Shown here: positions 8,385 to 17,985 of the stretch, piece by piece
Position numbering within the stretch: the first letter of the stretch is position 1
Layout of the letters: each line of letters starts with the position of its first letter
The notes under the pieces: generated by a model
Databases searched by the model: none
Seen by the model: the letters and a program-made list of their open reading frames with translations, nothing else
Told to the model about the DNA's origin: nothing
From: Microbacterium azadirachtae
GTDB taxonomy: Bacteria > Actinomycetota > Actinomycetes > Actinomycetales > Microbacteriaceae
Assembly (NCBI RefSeq): GCF_000956505.1
Contig: NZ_JYIX01000036.1
Span: 248,001 to 312,000 of the forward strand
Length of the DNA: 64,000 bases
Direction: 5' to 3'
Made by a program: the position numbers and the translations under genes

Positions 8385-8600
8385 CAAGAGCTGTGCGCGT
8401 GCGATCCTGGCGGGTTGCACGCACACAGCTCTTGTTCATTGCCGGGCGCAACCGTCATTTTCAAGCGGACATGCACTCCTTAACAGATGGAAGCTGGGCC
8501 CCTCCCCGTCCCCCAGCTTCCCCCGGTGTGGTCCGTCCGTGCGGGGATGTCAGGGTTGGGCCACTGATGCTCACAAGACAAGCGAGCCGGACCACACCGG
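8385..8600. repeat. Cluster of inverted repeats in non-coding strip 8274-8707
   Basis: Three further inverted repeats follow the terminator. 8385-8402 pairs with 8417-8434 (17 of 18). 8491-8498 pairs with 8512-8519 (8 of 8, loop 13). 8523-8535 pairs with 8588-8600 (13 of 13, spacing 52). No reading frame here resembles a protein, so this 434-base gap is treated as non-coding. Such structure may be a small RNA, a transposition end region or terminators. Confidence 0.6.
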
Positions 8601-8678
8601 ACACAATCGCAAGCGCTCTTCGTCGCTCCGGTGGAACCGCGACACCACTCCAGACTCCCGGACGCTGCCACACAAGCC

Positions 8679-8699
8679 CTTTGTCAGACACGACCTAGG
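8679..8699 (-). repeat. Right terminal inverted repeat
   Basis: Read on the reverse strand: CCTAGG-TCG-TGTCTGACAAAG, the partner of 5288-5308. It ends 8 bases before the GTG/ATG region of the next gene, so insertion took place directly in front of that gene's start. Confidence 0.75.
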
Positions 8700-8707
8700 C
8701 TGGAGGC

Positions 8708-9913
8708 ATGCGGGTGTTCACGAGGCGAGCCCACGCGTCGCGCGCGGTGGGCAGGCGTGCGGGCGCCGTGGTCCTGCTGCTCTCGACGCTTCTCGCCGCA
8801 TCCGCCTGCGCACCGGACTCCTCGTCGGCGGGTGGATCCGGCGCATCCGCGCCCTCCGCGCACACACCGAGCGCCGAGCCCGCGCCGATAGCGTCCCCGC
8901 ACTCCCGCGTGCAGGAGATCGTCGCGAGGATGGATCTCGCGCAGCAGGCGTCCGCCGTGGTGATGGGCAACACGCCGGGTGCGGATCCGGTGGCGATGCG
9001 CGCGATGATGAGCCGCGGGTACGGCGGGTTCATCCTGATGGGATCCAACGTGCCCGCCACCCCGGGCGACCTGCACGCGATGACCGCGGCGCTCACGATC
9101 GACCCCGCGCTGCCGCCCCTGATCGCGACCGACGAGGAGGGCGGCGACGTGGTGCGCCTGCCCTGGGACGATCAACCGGGTGCTGACGTGCTCAAGACGC
9201 AGCCCGCCGGCGCTACCAGGGCCGCGTTCGCCCGGCGCGGGATGCTGCTCGCGCAATCGGGGGTGACGGTCAATTTCGGCGTCGTCGCGGATGTGGCGTC
9301 GTCGCCGGATTCGTTCATCTACGACCGCTCGTTCGGCACGGATCCGGCCGCCGCGGCCGAGCGCGTCGACGCGGCCGTGCGTGGGGAGGCGTCCTGGGTA
9401 TCCACGACCCTCAAGCACTTCCCGGGACACGGCGCGGCCGAGGGCGACTCGCACCACATGATCCCGAGCACGGGGATGGATCTGGAGACCTGGCACTCAC
9501 AGGTGGCTCCGCCGTTCCTGGCCGGGATCAGGGCGGGTGCGCCGATCGTGATGATGGGACATCTCGCGTACACGGCGGTGGACGCTCAGCCGGCGTCCCT
9601 GTCGCCTCGCTGGCATCAGATCCTGCGCGACGACCTCGGCTTCCGCGGCGTCATCGTCACCGACGACCTCGACATGCTGGTCGACTCCGGCGATCCCGCG
9701 TACGCGGACGAGGTGTCCGACGCCGTGCAGGCGGTCGTCGCAGGGAGCGACCTCGTGCTCGCCCTCGACGGCGCGGGACCCGACACCGCACAGAAGATCG
9801 CCGACGGGCTCGTCGCGGCGGTCCGCAGCGGCGCCCTTCCCGCCGATCGCCTCCGTGAGGCCGCGACCCGGGTGATCGCGCTCCGCCTGGACATCGCGGA
9901 CCGTCGGCACTGA
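8708..9913 (+). CDS. GH3 beta-N-acetylhexosaminidase-like lipoprotein
   Basis: A 401-residue exported glycoside hydrolase of family 3. A lipoprotein signal ends LAASAC with Cys34 as the lipid site, followed by a Ser/Gly/Ala linker. The catalytic barrel shows the NagZ-type KHFPGHG at residues 236-242 with the following D-S-H-H loop (His/Asp dyad of this family) and the nucleophile segment VTDDLDM near 319. It would remove N-acetylglucosamine-type residues from cell-wall fragments on the outer face of the membrane. The right inverted repeat of the upstream unit lies within 10 bases of the start, so the native promoter may have been displaced. Confidence 0.9.
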   Translation: MRVFTRRAHASRAVGRRAGAVVLLLSTLLAASACAPDSSSAGGSGASAPSAHTPSAEPAPIASPHSRVQEIVARMDLAQQASAVVMGNTPGADPVAMRAMMSRGYGGFILMGSNVPATPGDLHAMTAALTIDPALPPLIATDEEGGDVVRLPWDDQPGADVLKTQPAGATRAAFARRGMLLAQSGVTVNFGVVADVASSPDSFIYDRSFGTDPAAAAERVDAAVRGEASWVSTTLKHFPGHGAAEGDSHHMIPSTGMDLETWHSQVAPPFLAGIRAGAPIVMMGHLAYTAVDAQPASLSPRWHQILRDDLGFRGVIVTDDLDMLVDSGDPAYADEVSDAVQAVVAGSDLVLALDGAGPDTAQKIADGLVAAVRSGALPADRLREAATRVIALRLDIADRRH

Positions 9914-9934
9914 GCCCGTCACAGGCCCCGTGCG

Positions 9935-10846
9935 TCAGCCCGGTGCGCCCCGCCAGCCCTCGAGGATCCTGGCGCGCAGGATGTTGCCGCGCTCGGCGAA
10001 CTCGCGCTGACGACGCACATACTCGGCCTTGCCCTCCGCGGTCTCGATCCGCACCGGGACGACGCCCCAGTCGGAGAGATCGTAGGGGGCGGCCTCCATA
10101 TCCAGGATGCGGATGTCGCGAGCCAGCTCGAACGCGTCCAGCAGGATCTCGCCCGGCACGAGGGGGCCGAGCTTCATCGCCCACTTGTAGACGTCCATGC
10201 CCGCATGCAGGCAGCCGGGCTGCTCGAGGAGGGGCTGCGTCTCGCGGGTCGGCGCGAGCCGGTTGCGGGGCACCGCGTCCGGTGTGAAGAAGCGGTACGC
10301 GTCGATGTGCGTGCAGCGCAGCTCGCCCTGCTCCACGACCGCGTCGGTTCCCGCCTGCCCCAGTCGCAGCGGCACCTCGTGCCGGTGCTCGGGCGTGCGG
10401 TACACCATCGCCCACTCGTGCAGGCCGAAGCAGCCGAACTGCCCGGGACGCGCGGCGGTGCGCGCGAGCATCGCGTGCACGAGGCGCGCGAGCTCCGGTT
10501 TGTCGGCGGCGAAGGCGTCCGCGTCCGGCATGACGGCATCGGATCCGGATCCGGATGACGCGGCGTCCTGATGCGGCGCGGGGGAGTACCAGCGCCAGTC
10601 CGCCCGTTCCGGGGCGTCCTCGAGCACCGCTCCCGCCCCGGGGTGCCAGCGGCGCAGCTGACCCGGCTTGTAGCCGTAGTACGTGAAGAGGAAGTCGTGG
10701 ACGGGGTGCTTCTCGCGACGCGCCTGGCGGGCGCGGTGCTCCGCGGTCAGCGCGTCGGCGCGCTCCGCGTGGGCCTCCGCGCGGGCCGACCACGTCGCGC
10801 GATCCAGGCGCACCGGCGGGGCCGCCGTCGGGGCTGGGCCGGTCAT
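9935..10846 (-). CDS. Conserved actinobacterial protein, annotated in relatives as 3-methyladenine DNA glycosylase
   Basis: A 303-residue soluble protein. Recognisable blocks are KHPVHDFLFTYYGYKPGQL near the N-terminus, FGCFGLHEWAMVYR in the middle, then LRCTHIDAYRFF, QPGCLHAGMDVYKWA and ARDIRILDMEAAPYDL. This family is common in Actinobacteria and often carries the glycosylase label, but I see no helix-hairpin-helix glycosylase motif, so the function is doubtful. ATG 10846 overlaps the stop of the upstream App1 gene by 4 bases (ATGA), indicating one operon and translational coupling. Longer N-terminal extensions are low-complexity antisense-like sequence and were not used. Confidence 0.8.
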   Translation of the reverse strand: MTGPAPTAAPPVRLDRATWSARAEAHAERADALTAEHRARQARREKHPVHDFLFTYYGYKPGQLRRWHPGAGAVLEDAPERADWRWYSPAPHQDAASSGSGSDAVMPDADAFAADKPELARLVHAMLARTAARPGQFGCFGLHEWAMVYRTPEHRHEVPLRLGQAGTDAVVEQGELRCTHIDAYRFFTPDAVPRNRLAPTRETQPLLEQPGCLHAGMDVYKWAMKLGPLVPGEILLDAFELARDIRILDMEAAPYDLSDWGVVPVRIETAEGKAEYVRRQREFAERGNILRARILEGWRGAPG

Positions 10847-11901
10847 GGCTCCGAGCGCACGACGCCGGCGTCGATGAGCTCGTCGAGGATGCCGGCGCCG
10901 TCCTCCGCGCTCACCCACGGCGCGAGGTCCTCGTCGCGCGCCTCGGCGTCTGCGCCGTCGCCGTCGGCACGGGCCGAAGCGCGACGGCCGGCGAGGACGC
11001 CCTCCGCGGGGAGCAGGCGACGGATCGCGACGGCCGCGACGTTCTCGGGGTGGTCGATGAGGAACTGCCCGTAGATGGCCTCGTCGTGCTGGCCGTCGTC
11101 GCCGATCAGCAGCCACTGCATGTGCGGGAACTCCTCGGCGAGGCGGGAGAGGTTCCGCAGCTTGTGCTCGCGCCCGCTGCGGAACCAGCGCTCATGCGTG
11201 GGACCCCAGTCGGTGAGCAGCATGGATCCGGCGGGGAAGAGGTGACGGGAGAGGAAGCGGTTGAGCGTGGGAGCCACGTTCCAGGCGCCGGTGGAGAGGT
11301 AGATCATCGGCGAGCCGGGGTTGTCGCGCATGAGCCGCTCGAGCAGCACCGCCATCCCGGGGACCGGGGTGCGCGCGTGCTCGTCGACGACGAAGGAGTT
11401 CCACGCGGCGATCAGGGGCCGCGGCAGGGCCGTCACCATGACGGTGTCGTCGACATCGGAGATCACGCCGAAGCGGACGTCGTCGGCGACGACGAACACC
11501 CGCGCGGGGGTCGGATCCTGTCCCTCGACGGACATCGTCACCTGCTGCCAGCCCGGGGCGAGGTCGGCCTCGATGCGGCAGTCGACGACACCGCCGCGAT
11601 CGGCCGCGACCTCGTGCGCGCGACCGGCGACCGTGATCGTGACGGTCGCGAAGCTCACCGGGATGCCGACGAAGCTGCGCCAGCCCCGGACGCTCGCGTC
11701 CTTGCCGCCGCGACGGGTCTTCGGCAGGATCAGGACGCGGCCGACGACGCGGACCCAGCCCGCGCCGCCGTAGCCCGGGAAGGGCACCACGCTCGCGGTG
11801 CGGCCGCGTTTGCGGGCACGCCGTTCACGCCACGCGTGGAAGCGGTGCTCCAGGCGGGCGAACCAGTGGATCCGCTCCGGTCGGGCTGAGGACGAGGGCA
11901 T
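10843..11901 (-). CDS. App1-family phosphatase (DUF2183)
   Basis: A 352-residue protein with an N-terminal beta-rich domain and a C-terminal HAD-like phosphatase domain. The nucleophile motif is DVDDTV (about 148-153), followed by IYLSTGAWN and [14 protein letters not shown], then [13 protein letters not shown] and [14 protein letters not shown], the acidic metal-binding motif. These are the hallmarks of App1-type phosphatidate phosphatase domains. It is probably cytoplasmic; the lipid substrate is a family inference. First gene of a two-gene operon with 9935-10846. Confidence 0.9.
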   Translation of the reverse strand: MPSSSARPERIHWFARLEHRFHAWRERRARKRGRTASVVPFPGYGGAGWVRVVGRVLILPKTRRGGKDASVRGWRSFVGIPVSFATVTITVAGRAHEVAADRGGVVDCRIEADLAPGWQQVTMSVEGQDPTPARVFVVADDVRFGVISDVDDTVMVTALPRPLIAAWNSFVVDEHARTPVPGMAVLLERLMRDNPGSPMIYLSTGAWNVAPTLNRFLSRHLFPAGSMLLTDWGPTHERWFRSGREHKLRNLSRLAEEFPHMQWLLIGDDGQHDEAIYGQFLIDHPENVAAVAIRRLLPAEGVLAGRRASARADGDGADAEARDEDLAPWVSAEDGAGILDELIDAGVVRSEP

Positions 11902-12024
11902 AGCGCCTCTAGTCTTTCACGTCCGCGCCCTGACGCAGGCTCCGGGGCGGAACGCCGGTCCGCGCGGGCTGGGATAATCTGGAGGTTGCCCTGTTCGGGG
12001 CATTCTTTTCCCCTGCTGCAGAGA

Positions 12025-14643
12025 ATGGTCGTCGCGTTGTCTGAGAACCCGTCCCACACCGCATCCCCGTCGATCGACGAGTCGCTGCCGGTGCACGAGC
12101 TTCAGGCGCGCCAGGCCCAGCGGCTTCAGGAGAAGTGGCAGAGGTACTGGGCCGAGAACGAGACCTTCCGGGCCGGCGGCGCCGAGGACGTGCGTCCCCG
12201 CAAGTACGTGCTGGCGATGTTCCCGTACCCGTCGGGGGACCTGCACATGGGGCACGCCGAGAACTACCTCTACTCCGACATCGTGGCGCGCTTCTGGCGT
12301 CACCGCGGACACAACGTGCTGAATCCGATCGGCTGGGACTCCTTCGGGCTGCCCGCCGAGAACGCGGCCATTCGTCGCGGAGCGGATCCGCGCGAGTGGA
12401 CGTACCAGAACATCGCCCAGCAGAAGGCGGGCTTCCAGTCCTACGGCGTCTCCTTCGACTGGAGTCGCGTGCTGCACACCTCTGACGAGGAGTACTACCG
12501 CTGGAACCAGTGGCTGTTCCTGAAGCTGTACGAGCGGGGCCTGGCCTACCGCAAGAAGAGCCCGGTGAACTGGTGCCCGAACGACCAGACGGTGCTCGCG
12601 AACGAGCAGGTCGTCGACGGGCGCTGCGAGCGCTGCGGCGCCGAGGTCGTGAAGAAGAACCTGACCCAGTGGTACTTCCGGATCACCGACTACGCCGACC
12701 GCCTGCTGGACGACCTGAACCAGCTCGAGGGCTTCTGGCCGCACAAGGTTCTGCAGATGCAGCGCAACTGGATCGGCCGCTCGATCGGCGCCGACGTCGA
12801 CTTCGCGATCGAGGGCCGTGAGGGCGTCGTGACCGTGTTCTCCACGCGCCCCGACACCCTGCACGGCGCGACCTTCATGGTCGTCGCGCCCGACTCCGAC
12901 CTGGCGTCCGAGCTGGCCGCCGGATCGTCCGAGGACGTGCGGATGCGCTTCCAGGACTACCTGACCCAGGTGCAGAAGACCAGCGAGATCGACCGCCAGT
13001 CCGCCGACCGCCCGAAGACCGGTGTGTTCCTGGACCGATTCGCGATCAACCCCGTGAACGGCGAGCGGCTGCCGATCTGGGCCGCCGACTACGTGCTGGC
13101 CGACTACGGCCACGGCGCGGTGATGGCCGTGCCCGCCCACGACCAGCGCGACCTCGACTTCGCCCGCGCGTTCGACCTGCCCGTGAAGGTCGTGGTCGAC
13201 ACGACCGCGCCGATCACCGGCGCGCTGCCCGTGATCGAGGTCGACGAGGACGGGGTCCCGATCGAGCCCCTGGAGTCGCTCGACGACCAGCACCCGGTGA
13301 AGACCGGCATCGCCCTGACCGGCGACGGCCGCATGATCAACTCCGGCGAGCTGAACGGCCTCTCCAAGCGCAACGCGATCGCCCGCGCGATCGAGCAGCT
13401 GGAGGCGGCCGGCACCGGCCGTGCCGCGAAGAACTACCGTCTGCGCGACTGGCTGATCTCTCGCCAGCGGTTCTGGGGTACGCCCATCCCGATGCTGCAC
13501 ACGCAGGACGGCGAGATCGTGCCCGTGCCCGAGGAGCAGCTGCCCGTGCGCCTGCCGAGCATCGAGGGCCTTGACCTGTCGCCGAAGGGATCCTCGCCGC
13601 TGGGCGCGGCGACCAGCTGGGTGCAGACGACCGTGCCCGGAACCGGTGAGCCCGCGCTGCGCGACCCGGACACCATGGACACCTTCGTGGACAGCTCCTG
13701 GTACTACCTGCGCTTCCTCTCGCCGAACAGCGACACCGTGGCCTTCGACGTGGACGAGGCCCGCCGCTGGGCGCCCATCGACTCGTACATCGGCGGCGTC
13801 GAGCACGCGATCCTGCACCTGCTGTACGCGCGGTTCATCACCAAGGTCCTGTTCGACATGGGGCTGATCGATTTCACCGAGCCGTTCTCCAGCCTGATCA
13901 ACCAGGGCATGGTGATCCTCGACGGCGCGAAGATGTCGAAGAGCAAGGGCAACCTGGTGCTCTTCCAGGAGGAGCTCGATGCCTACGGCGCCGACGCGCT
14001 GCGCGTCGCCCTGGCCTTCGCCGGTCCCGTGGAGGATGACAAGGACTGGAAGGATGTCTCGACGACCGGCGCGCAGAAGTTCCTGGCTCGTGCGCTGCGC
14101 GCGGCGCAGGACGTCTCGAGCGCCGTCGACGTCGTCTTCGATGGAGGCGATGCGGGGCTGCGCCGGATCACCCACCATCTGCTGGCCGACGCCCCCGCGC
14201 TCGTCGAGCAGACCAAGTTCAACGTGCTGGTCGCCCGCCTGATGGAGCTGGTGAACGCGATCCGCAAGACGATCGACGCCGGATCCGGCCCCGCCGACCC
14301 CGCTGTGCGCGAGGCTGCGGAGACCGTCGCCGTCATGCTGGACCTCGTCGCTCCGCACACGGCGGAGGAGATGTGGGAGATCCTCGGTCACGAGCCGTCC
14401 GTGGGACTCGTCACCTGGCGTCAGGCCGACCCGCTGCTGCTCGTCGAGGACACGGCGACCTGCGCCGTGCAGGTCAACGGCAAGGTGCGCACGACGCTCG
14501 AGGTGCCGGCCAAGATCGGCGACGCGGAGCTCGAGGCGCTGGCCCGTGCGGACGAGAAGGTGCAGCGGGCACTCGACGGCAAGGAGATCGTGCGCGTCAT
14601 CGTGCGGGCTCCGAAGATCGTGAACTTCGCCGTCAAGGGCTGA
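12025..14643 (+). CDS. leuS: Leucyl-tRNA synthetase
   Basis: Class I aminoacyl-tRNA synthetase that charges tRNA-Leu, 872 residues, in the bacterial size range. The HIGH-type signature is HMGH at residues 74-77, the CP1 editing domain has [12 protein letters not shown], the zinc-type Cys pair lies in WCPNDQT...CERCG, and KMSKS is at 636-640. A C-terminal anticodon-binding domain is complete. ATG 12025 is proposed; TTG 12037 and TTG 11986 are alternatives, and none has a strong ribosome site. A TAATCT box near 11974 is a plausible -10. No T-box leader was recognised. Confidence 0.98.
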   Translation: MVVALSENPSHTASPSIDESLPVHELQARQAQRLQEKWQRYWAENETFRAGGAEDVRPRKYVLAMFPYPSGDLHMGHAENYLYSDIVARFWRHRGHNVLNPIGWDSFGLPAENAAIRRGADPREWTYQNIAQQKAGFQSYGVSFDWSRVLHTSDEEYYRWNQWLFLKLYERGLAYRKKSPVNWCPNDQTVLANEQVVDGRCERCGAEVVKKNLTQWYFRITDYADRLLDDLNQLEGFWPHKVLQMQRNWIGRSIGADVDFAIEGREGVVTVFSTRPDTLHGATFMVVAPDSDLASELAAGSSEDVRMRFQDYLTQVQKTSEIDRQSADRPKTGVFLDRFAINPVNGERLPIWAADYVLADYGHGAVMAVPAHDQRDLDFARAFDLPVKVVVDTTAPITGALPVIEVDEDGVPIEPLESLDDQHPVKTGIALTGDGRMINSGELNGLSKRNAIARAIEQLEAAGTGRAAKNYRLRDWLISRQRFWGTPIPMLHTQDGEIVPVPEEQLPVRLPSIEGLDLSPKGSSPLGAATSWVQTTVPGTGEPALRDPDTMDTFVDSSWYYLRFLSPNSDTVAFDVDEARRWAPIDSYIGGVEHAILHLLYARFITKVLFDMGLIDFTEPFSSLINQGMVILDGAKMSKSKGNLVLFQEELDAYGADALRVALAFAGPVEDDKDWKDVSTTGAQKFLARALRAAQDVSSAVDVVFDGGDAGLRRITHHLLADAPALVEQTKFNVLVARLMELVNAIRKTIDAGSGPADPAVREAAETVAVMLDLVAPHTAEEMWEILGHEPSVGLVTWRQADPLLLVEDTATCAVQVNGKVRTTLEVPAKIGDAELEALARADEKVQRALDGKEIVRVIVRAPKIVNFAVKG

Positions 14644-14649
14644 GTTCCG

Positions 14650-16431
14650 TTGCGCTCCGGGGGGAAAGGAGCGCGCGCCCTCCGGGTGATGAGGCGCGTG
14701 CTCGGCACGGCGGTGATCGTCGCGCTGGTCGCGGGCGGGGGGCTGCTGCTGGTCTGGCAGCTGCCGCGCCCCATCAGCGACACCAGCGCGATCGGCGTGC
14801 TCTGGCACAAGCACAGCGATGAGCTGGGCGCCGCGTGGAACCGCGAGACATGCGCGGAAGGGGTGTGTCGGCAGAACTACCGCGGGGGCACCATCTACGC
14901 CGCAGTGAAGGGCGACGCGCACATCGTTCACGGTGGTGCGGTCGGCGAGGCGTTCGACGAACTCGGAGGCGTGGCGAGGCTGGGTCTGCCGATCGCGGAG
15001 CAGAGCGGACCCGCCGACCGGCCGTGGCAGGCGTTCCAGCGCGCGGGGATCTTCGCGAGCGAGGACGATGTCCCGACCCTCGTGCGCGGCGTCTTCTGGC
15101 AGTCATGGCTGCGCTTCGCCGAAGAGCGCGGCGGCCTCGGGTTCCCGAAGGACGCGGAGCACAAGGACAGGCACGGCATTCCGGTCCAGAACTTCATCAA
15201 CGGTGTGATCTATGTGCGCGATGGCGCGCCCGTGCCCACGATCTCGGACATCGCGGCCGCCCACCGTCGCGCCGGAGGGGCGTACGGACCGCTCGGATAC
15301 CCGAAGGGCACGCAGCGCGCGGTCGGCGATCGTCTCGTGCAGCAGTTCGACGGGGGCGAGGTGTGGTGGTCCGGCGACACGGGTGCCGCTTCGGTGCAAG
15401 CTCCGTTCCTCGCCGCCTTCCACGAACGCGGCGGCGCGGACGGGGCGCTCGGCCTGCCCACCGCGGAGGCATCGCGACTCGAGGGCGGCTCGATGCAGCC
15501 CTTCCAGGGCGGAGTTCTGTATCGCTCGGACGAGGACGGGTCGATCCGTGCCACGACCGCCGGCGTCATCCAGCAGCGGTACGAGGAGCTGGGCGGGCCA
15601 GGAGGCGAGCTGGGCTTGCCGATGGGCGAGAAGATCGACGTCGCCGGGGGCCGCTATCAGGCGTTCGCCGGAGGCGCGCTGCTGTGGCACGAAGGGGCAG
15701 GGGTGTTCCGCCTCGACGCCGCGAACTTCGCATTCTGGGTGGCGGATCCTGCCCGGTTCGGATGGCCGACGAAGGACTCGCGCACCGACGAGCGCGGGGA
15801 GCATCAGGACTGGGAGAAGACGCAGACGGTGCTGCGCGAGGGGCGCCTGCTCACGGTGCCATCGACACCGGTGGATGCCTCGACGGCCGTGCTCCTGTGC
15901 GATTCGCAGTGCAGCGGCAACTCCTGGATCAAACAGGGAGCGCGGCGGGCCGGGTTCTCCAACATCGTGGAGTTCGGATACGGCGGGTCAGGATATCTCG
16001 CGCCGATCAGCGGGTTGGGCACCGGCTTCACCGAGAGCGTGTCGCGCAACAGCCTGCTGCTTCCGGACGGGGATCCTGGCGTCGTGATCATCACCCTCGG
16101 AGGCAATGACGCGGCGCAGAAGCGCGCTGTCTCCGATGTGACGGCCGCCGAGGGGCAGCTGATCGGGATGCTGCGGCAGGCCTACCCGAACGCCGCCATC
16201 GTCGTGGACGGCGTGATGAGCCGCAACGATGCCGCTCACGCGGCGCGGCGCGCGATGGACGCGGCTGTGACCGAAGAGGCGCAGCGGCTCGGCGTCCACG
16301 CGATATCCGTCGCCGGATGGGTCAGCGACTACACGGCTCCACAGGTCGACAACGTGCACCTGGCGCCCGCGGGGCACGACAAGATCGCTCCGCACTACGC
16401 GGACGCGCTGCGCGCGGTGCTCGGACGCTGA
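14650..16431 (+). CDS. Secreted/anchored LGFP-repeat protein with SGNH hydrolase domain
   Basis: A 593-residue cell-surface protein. A basic N-terminus and one hydrophobic helix (RRVLGTAVIVALVAGGGLLLV) give a signal anchor. Several LGFP-type repeats follow (GRLGLPIAE, GLGFPKDAE, GPLGYPKG, GALGLPTAE, GELGLPMGE), each with a QxFxGG turn; such repeats bind the actinobacterial cell wall. The C-terminal third is a GDSL/SGNH esterase: Ser419 in CDSQ (instead of GDS), GGND at 484-487, and the D567-xx-H570 pair in DNVHL. TTG 14650 has AAGGG upstream; ATG 14689 is an alternative start. It begins 6 bases after leuS. Confidence 0.88.
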   Translation: MRSGGKGARALRVMRRVLGTAVIVALVAGGGLLLVWQLPRPISDTSAIGVLWHKHSDELGAAWNRETCAEGVCRQNYRGGTIYAAVKGDAHIVHGGAVGEAFDELGGVARLGLPIAEQSGPADRPWQAFQRAGIFASEDDVPTLVRGVFWQSWLRFAEERGGLGFPKDAEHKDRHGIPVQNFINGVIYVRDGAPVPTISDIAAAHRRAGGAYGPLGYPKGTQRAVGDRLVQQFDGGEVWWSGDTGAASVQAPFLAAFHERGGADGALGLPTAEASRLEGGSMQPFQGGVLYRSDEDGSIRATTAGVIQQRYEELGGPGGELGLPMGEKIDVAGGRYQAFAGGALLWHEGAGVFRLDAANFAFWVADPARFGWPTKDSRTDERGEHQDWEKTQTVLREGRLLTVPSTPVDASTAVLLCDSQCSGNSWIKQGARRAGFSNIVEFGYGGSGYLAPISGLGTGFTESVSRNSLLLPDGDPGVVIITLGGNDAAQKRAVSDVTAAEGQLIGMLRQAYPNAAIVVDGVMSRNDAAHAARRAMDAAVTEEAQRLGVHAISVAGWVSDYTAPQVDNVHLAPAGHDKIAPHYADALRAVLGR

Positions 16432-16477
16432 TCCGGTTTCTCCGCAGGGCGCGCGGCTCAGCGGTCGCCAGGTCGGG

Positions 16478-17080
16478 TCAGATCCGCTCGAGGGGGTTGT
16501 CCGCGAGTTTCCCGACGAGTCCTCCCTCGACGAGACGTCGTGCCTGGCTGTACGGCTTGCGCTCCGCCTGCTGCTGCACGCAGTCGCCGAACTCGGCGGC
16601 GAGGCTGAGCCGGGGGTACGTCGCCAGCACCTCGCGGCGGAACTCGAGGGGGATCTCGTCGTCCCGGCGTCCGGCGATGTCGAGCCCGGTCGACGTCTCG
16701 AGCAGGTGCCCCTCGACGTCCTGGGCGGGATCCACGGAGGGCCAGTTGTGCCGCACGATGATCTCGTTGACGCGGCGCTGCCGCTCGACGGACCATCCGG
16801 CTCCGGCCGTCAGCGCTTCGCCCACGAAGCCGCCAGCCTCCTCGTAACCGAGCACGTGGTTGTCATACGCCGGCGCGAGCCCGATGTCGTGCAGCACGGC
16901 TCCGGTGTAAAGCAGCTCGTGGTCGATCCCGCGGTGACCCTCTACGATCGCGAAGGCCTCCGCCCACAGCCAGCTGCGCAGCACGTGATTGACCAGCGCG
17001 GGGGACTGGAACCGGGTGACGAGCTCGTGCGCCCCGCGGGCGGCAGCGGTGTCAGGAGGGAGGAAGTCGTGCAGGCGCAT
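16478..17080 (-). CDS. HD-domain protein
   Basis: A 200-residue cytoplasmic metal-dependent phosphohydrolase-like protein. Key features are NHVLRSWLWAEAF with the first His, LLYTGAVLHDIGL with the HD pair, and later IVRHNWP. This arrangement resembles HD proteins of the cyanamide-hydratase-like type. The substrate is unknown. The start ATG 17080 (MRLHDFLPPD) is preferred because the longer upstream frame is not protein-like. It converges on the LGFP gene and is divergent from the Rhs operon. Confidence 0.85.
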   Translation of the reverse strand: MRLHDFLPPDTAAARGAHELVTRFQSPALVNHVLRSWLWAEAFAIVEGHRGIDHELLYTGAVLHDIGLAPAYDNHVLGYEEAGGFVGEALTAGAGWSVERQRRVNEIIVRHNWPSVDPAQDVEGHLLETSTGLDIAGRRDDEIPLEFRREVLATYPRLSLAAEFGDCVQQQAERKPYSQARRLVEGGLVGKLADNPLERI

Positions 17081-17388
17081 GGCGGCTCCGGGTCGATCGT
17101 GGGATGAGGCCAGCGTAACGCTCGGTCCGGCGGCGGCTCCGCGCAGCAGGCCCGTGCGGCCGGCGCAAGCGGAATGATGAGCCGGATTGGTCGGCAAAAC
17201 AGAGTCGAAAACGGCTGATCCATTACGCGGTGTTATCGACTCTTGATCGACCTCGGAGATTTTCTGCACCAAGACGGAAATTTGCCACTTTAGCTTGGTC
17301 GCCTTCTGTCACGCCCCCTATGCTCGGCGGTGAAACTGCCAGGCACCTTACAGCTTCGGTGGTTCGACCGGAGACATCGGGGGATGCC
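17081..17388. other. Divergent intergenic region before the Rhs operon
   Basis: 308 bases without a supported gene, clearly less GC-rich than its surroundings around 17180-17300. It should contain promoters for the HD gene and the Rhs operon. I see no known riboswitch; only a good ribosome site (GGGGG at 17378-17383) for the GTG at 17389. Confidence 0.5.
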
Positions 17389-17985
17389 GTGGGCAGTGAC
17401 GTGCGCGAAAAGTACAGCAGTGAGGGGGCGACTGGTCGCCGCGTCTTGTGGTGGGCGATCGGCGGTGGGGCCGCAGCCGTGGCCGTTGCGGTCGCCGGGG
17501 TGACTCTGTCGAGTGGGCTGCATCCGACGACCGGGCGGGGCGAGGCTCTTCAGTCGTTGCCGACGGGGGCGCCGCGACCGGTCCCGACGGATGCGTCGCT
17601 GATCGACGATTCCTCGAAGGCGACGACGGTGGATGGTGTCTGGTCCGACGCGCGCTCCGGGGTGGAAGCGAAGGCGCTGACCCGCAGTAGTTGTCTCGAT
17701 GATGTCGCAAGAACGTACGCGGAGGCCGCCGTGAAGGCGGGCGGTACGGGTGCGAGCCCTGCTGTTCCGAAATCGGACTGCGGGGGCGACGCGACCTTCG
17801 GGTATGTGCTGGGGTTCGACGAATCCGGTCTGTCGCAGGCGACGGCGGCGTTGACCGCGACGAAAGGCAAGGTCTCTCCGCTGGTGGCCGAGGGCGAGCG
17901 GGAGGTGGGCTGGTCGTTGGTGCCATCCAAGGGTGACACCGGCAACGTGAACGGCTACATCCTGGGCTGGGCGGTGTCGAAGTGA
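17389..17985 (+). CDS. Small membrane-anchored exported protein preceding Rhs
   Basis: A 198-residue protein with a short cytoplasmic N-terminus, one membrane helix at about residues 23-45 (RRVLWWAIGGGAAAVAVAVAGVTL) and an outside domain with two Cys residues (SCLDDV and SDCGGD) that may form a disulfide. GTG 17389 follows GGGGG by 5 bases. Its stop overlaps the GTG of the Rhs gene by 4 bases, so the two are translationally coupled. It is probably an accessory for export, assembly or anchoring of the Rhs protein. No family was recognised. Confidence 0.8.
   Translation: MGSDVREKYSSEGATGRRVLWWAIGGGAAAVAVAVAGVTLSSGLHPTTGRGEALQSLPTGAPRPVPTDASLIDDSSKATTVDGVWSDARSGVEAKALTRSSCLDDVARTYAEAAVKAGGTGASPAVPKSDCGGDATFGYVLGFDESGLSQATAALTATKGKVSPLVAEGEREVGWSLVPSKGDTGNVNGYILGWAVSK

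Larger units (their letters stand above)
5288..8699. mobile_element. IS-ended cargo unit carrying sigma paralog 2 and a secreted protein
   Basis: The unit is bounded by an inverted repeat of 21 bases with 19 matches: 5288-5308 and, on the other strand, 8679-8699. Both begin CCTAGG and end TGTCTGACAAAG. The CTAG at the outer edge resembles the target chosen by some IS5-type elements, whose ends are similar; this family link is from memory. Inside are the sigma gene 5508-7301 and the Tat-type gene 7524-8273, and no transposase. The left non-coding strip 5309-5507 holds only the sigma leader. The right strip 8274-8707 holds terminator-like and other hairpins. It may be a transposase-less passenger unit, or the space between two eroded IS copies. 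Confidence 0.55.

Noticed and set aside
11917..14931. 1004-residue minus-strand open frame opposite leuS
   Set aside because: Antisense shadow of leuS produced by high GC3; repetitive His/Val/Arg composition and no domain.
17081..17388. Possible riboswitch before the Rhs operon
   Set aside because: The AT-richer leader suggested one, but I could not match any known riboswitch core or a convincing terminator/antiterminator pair.
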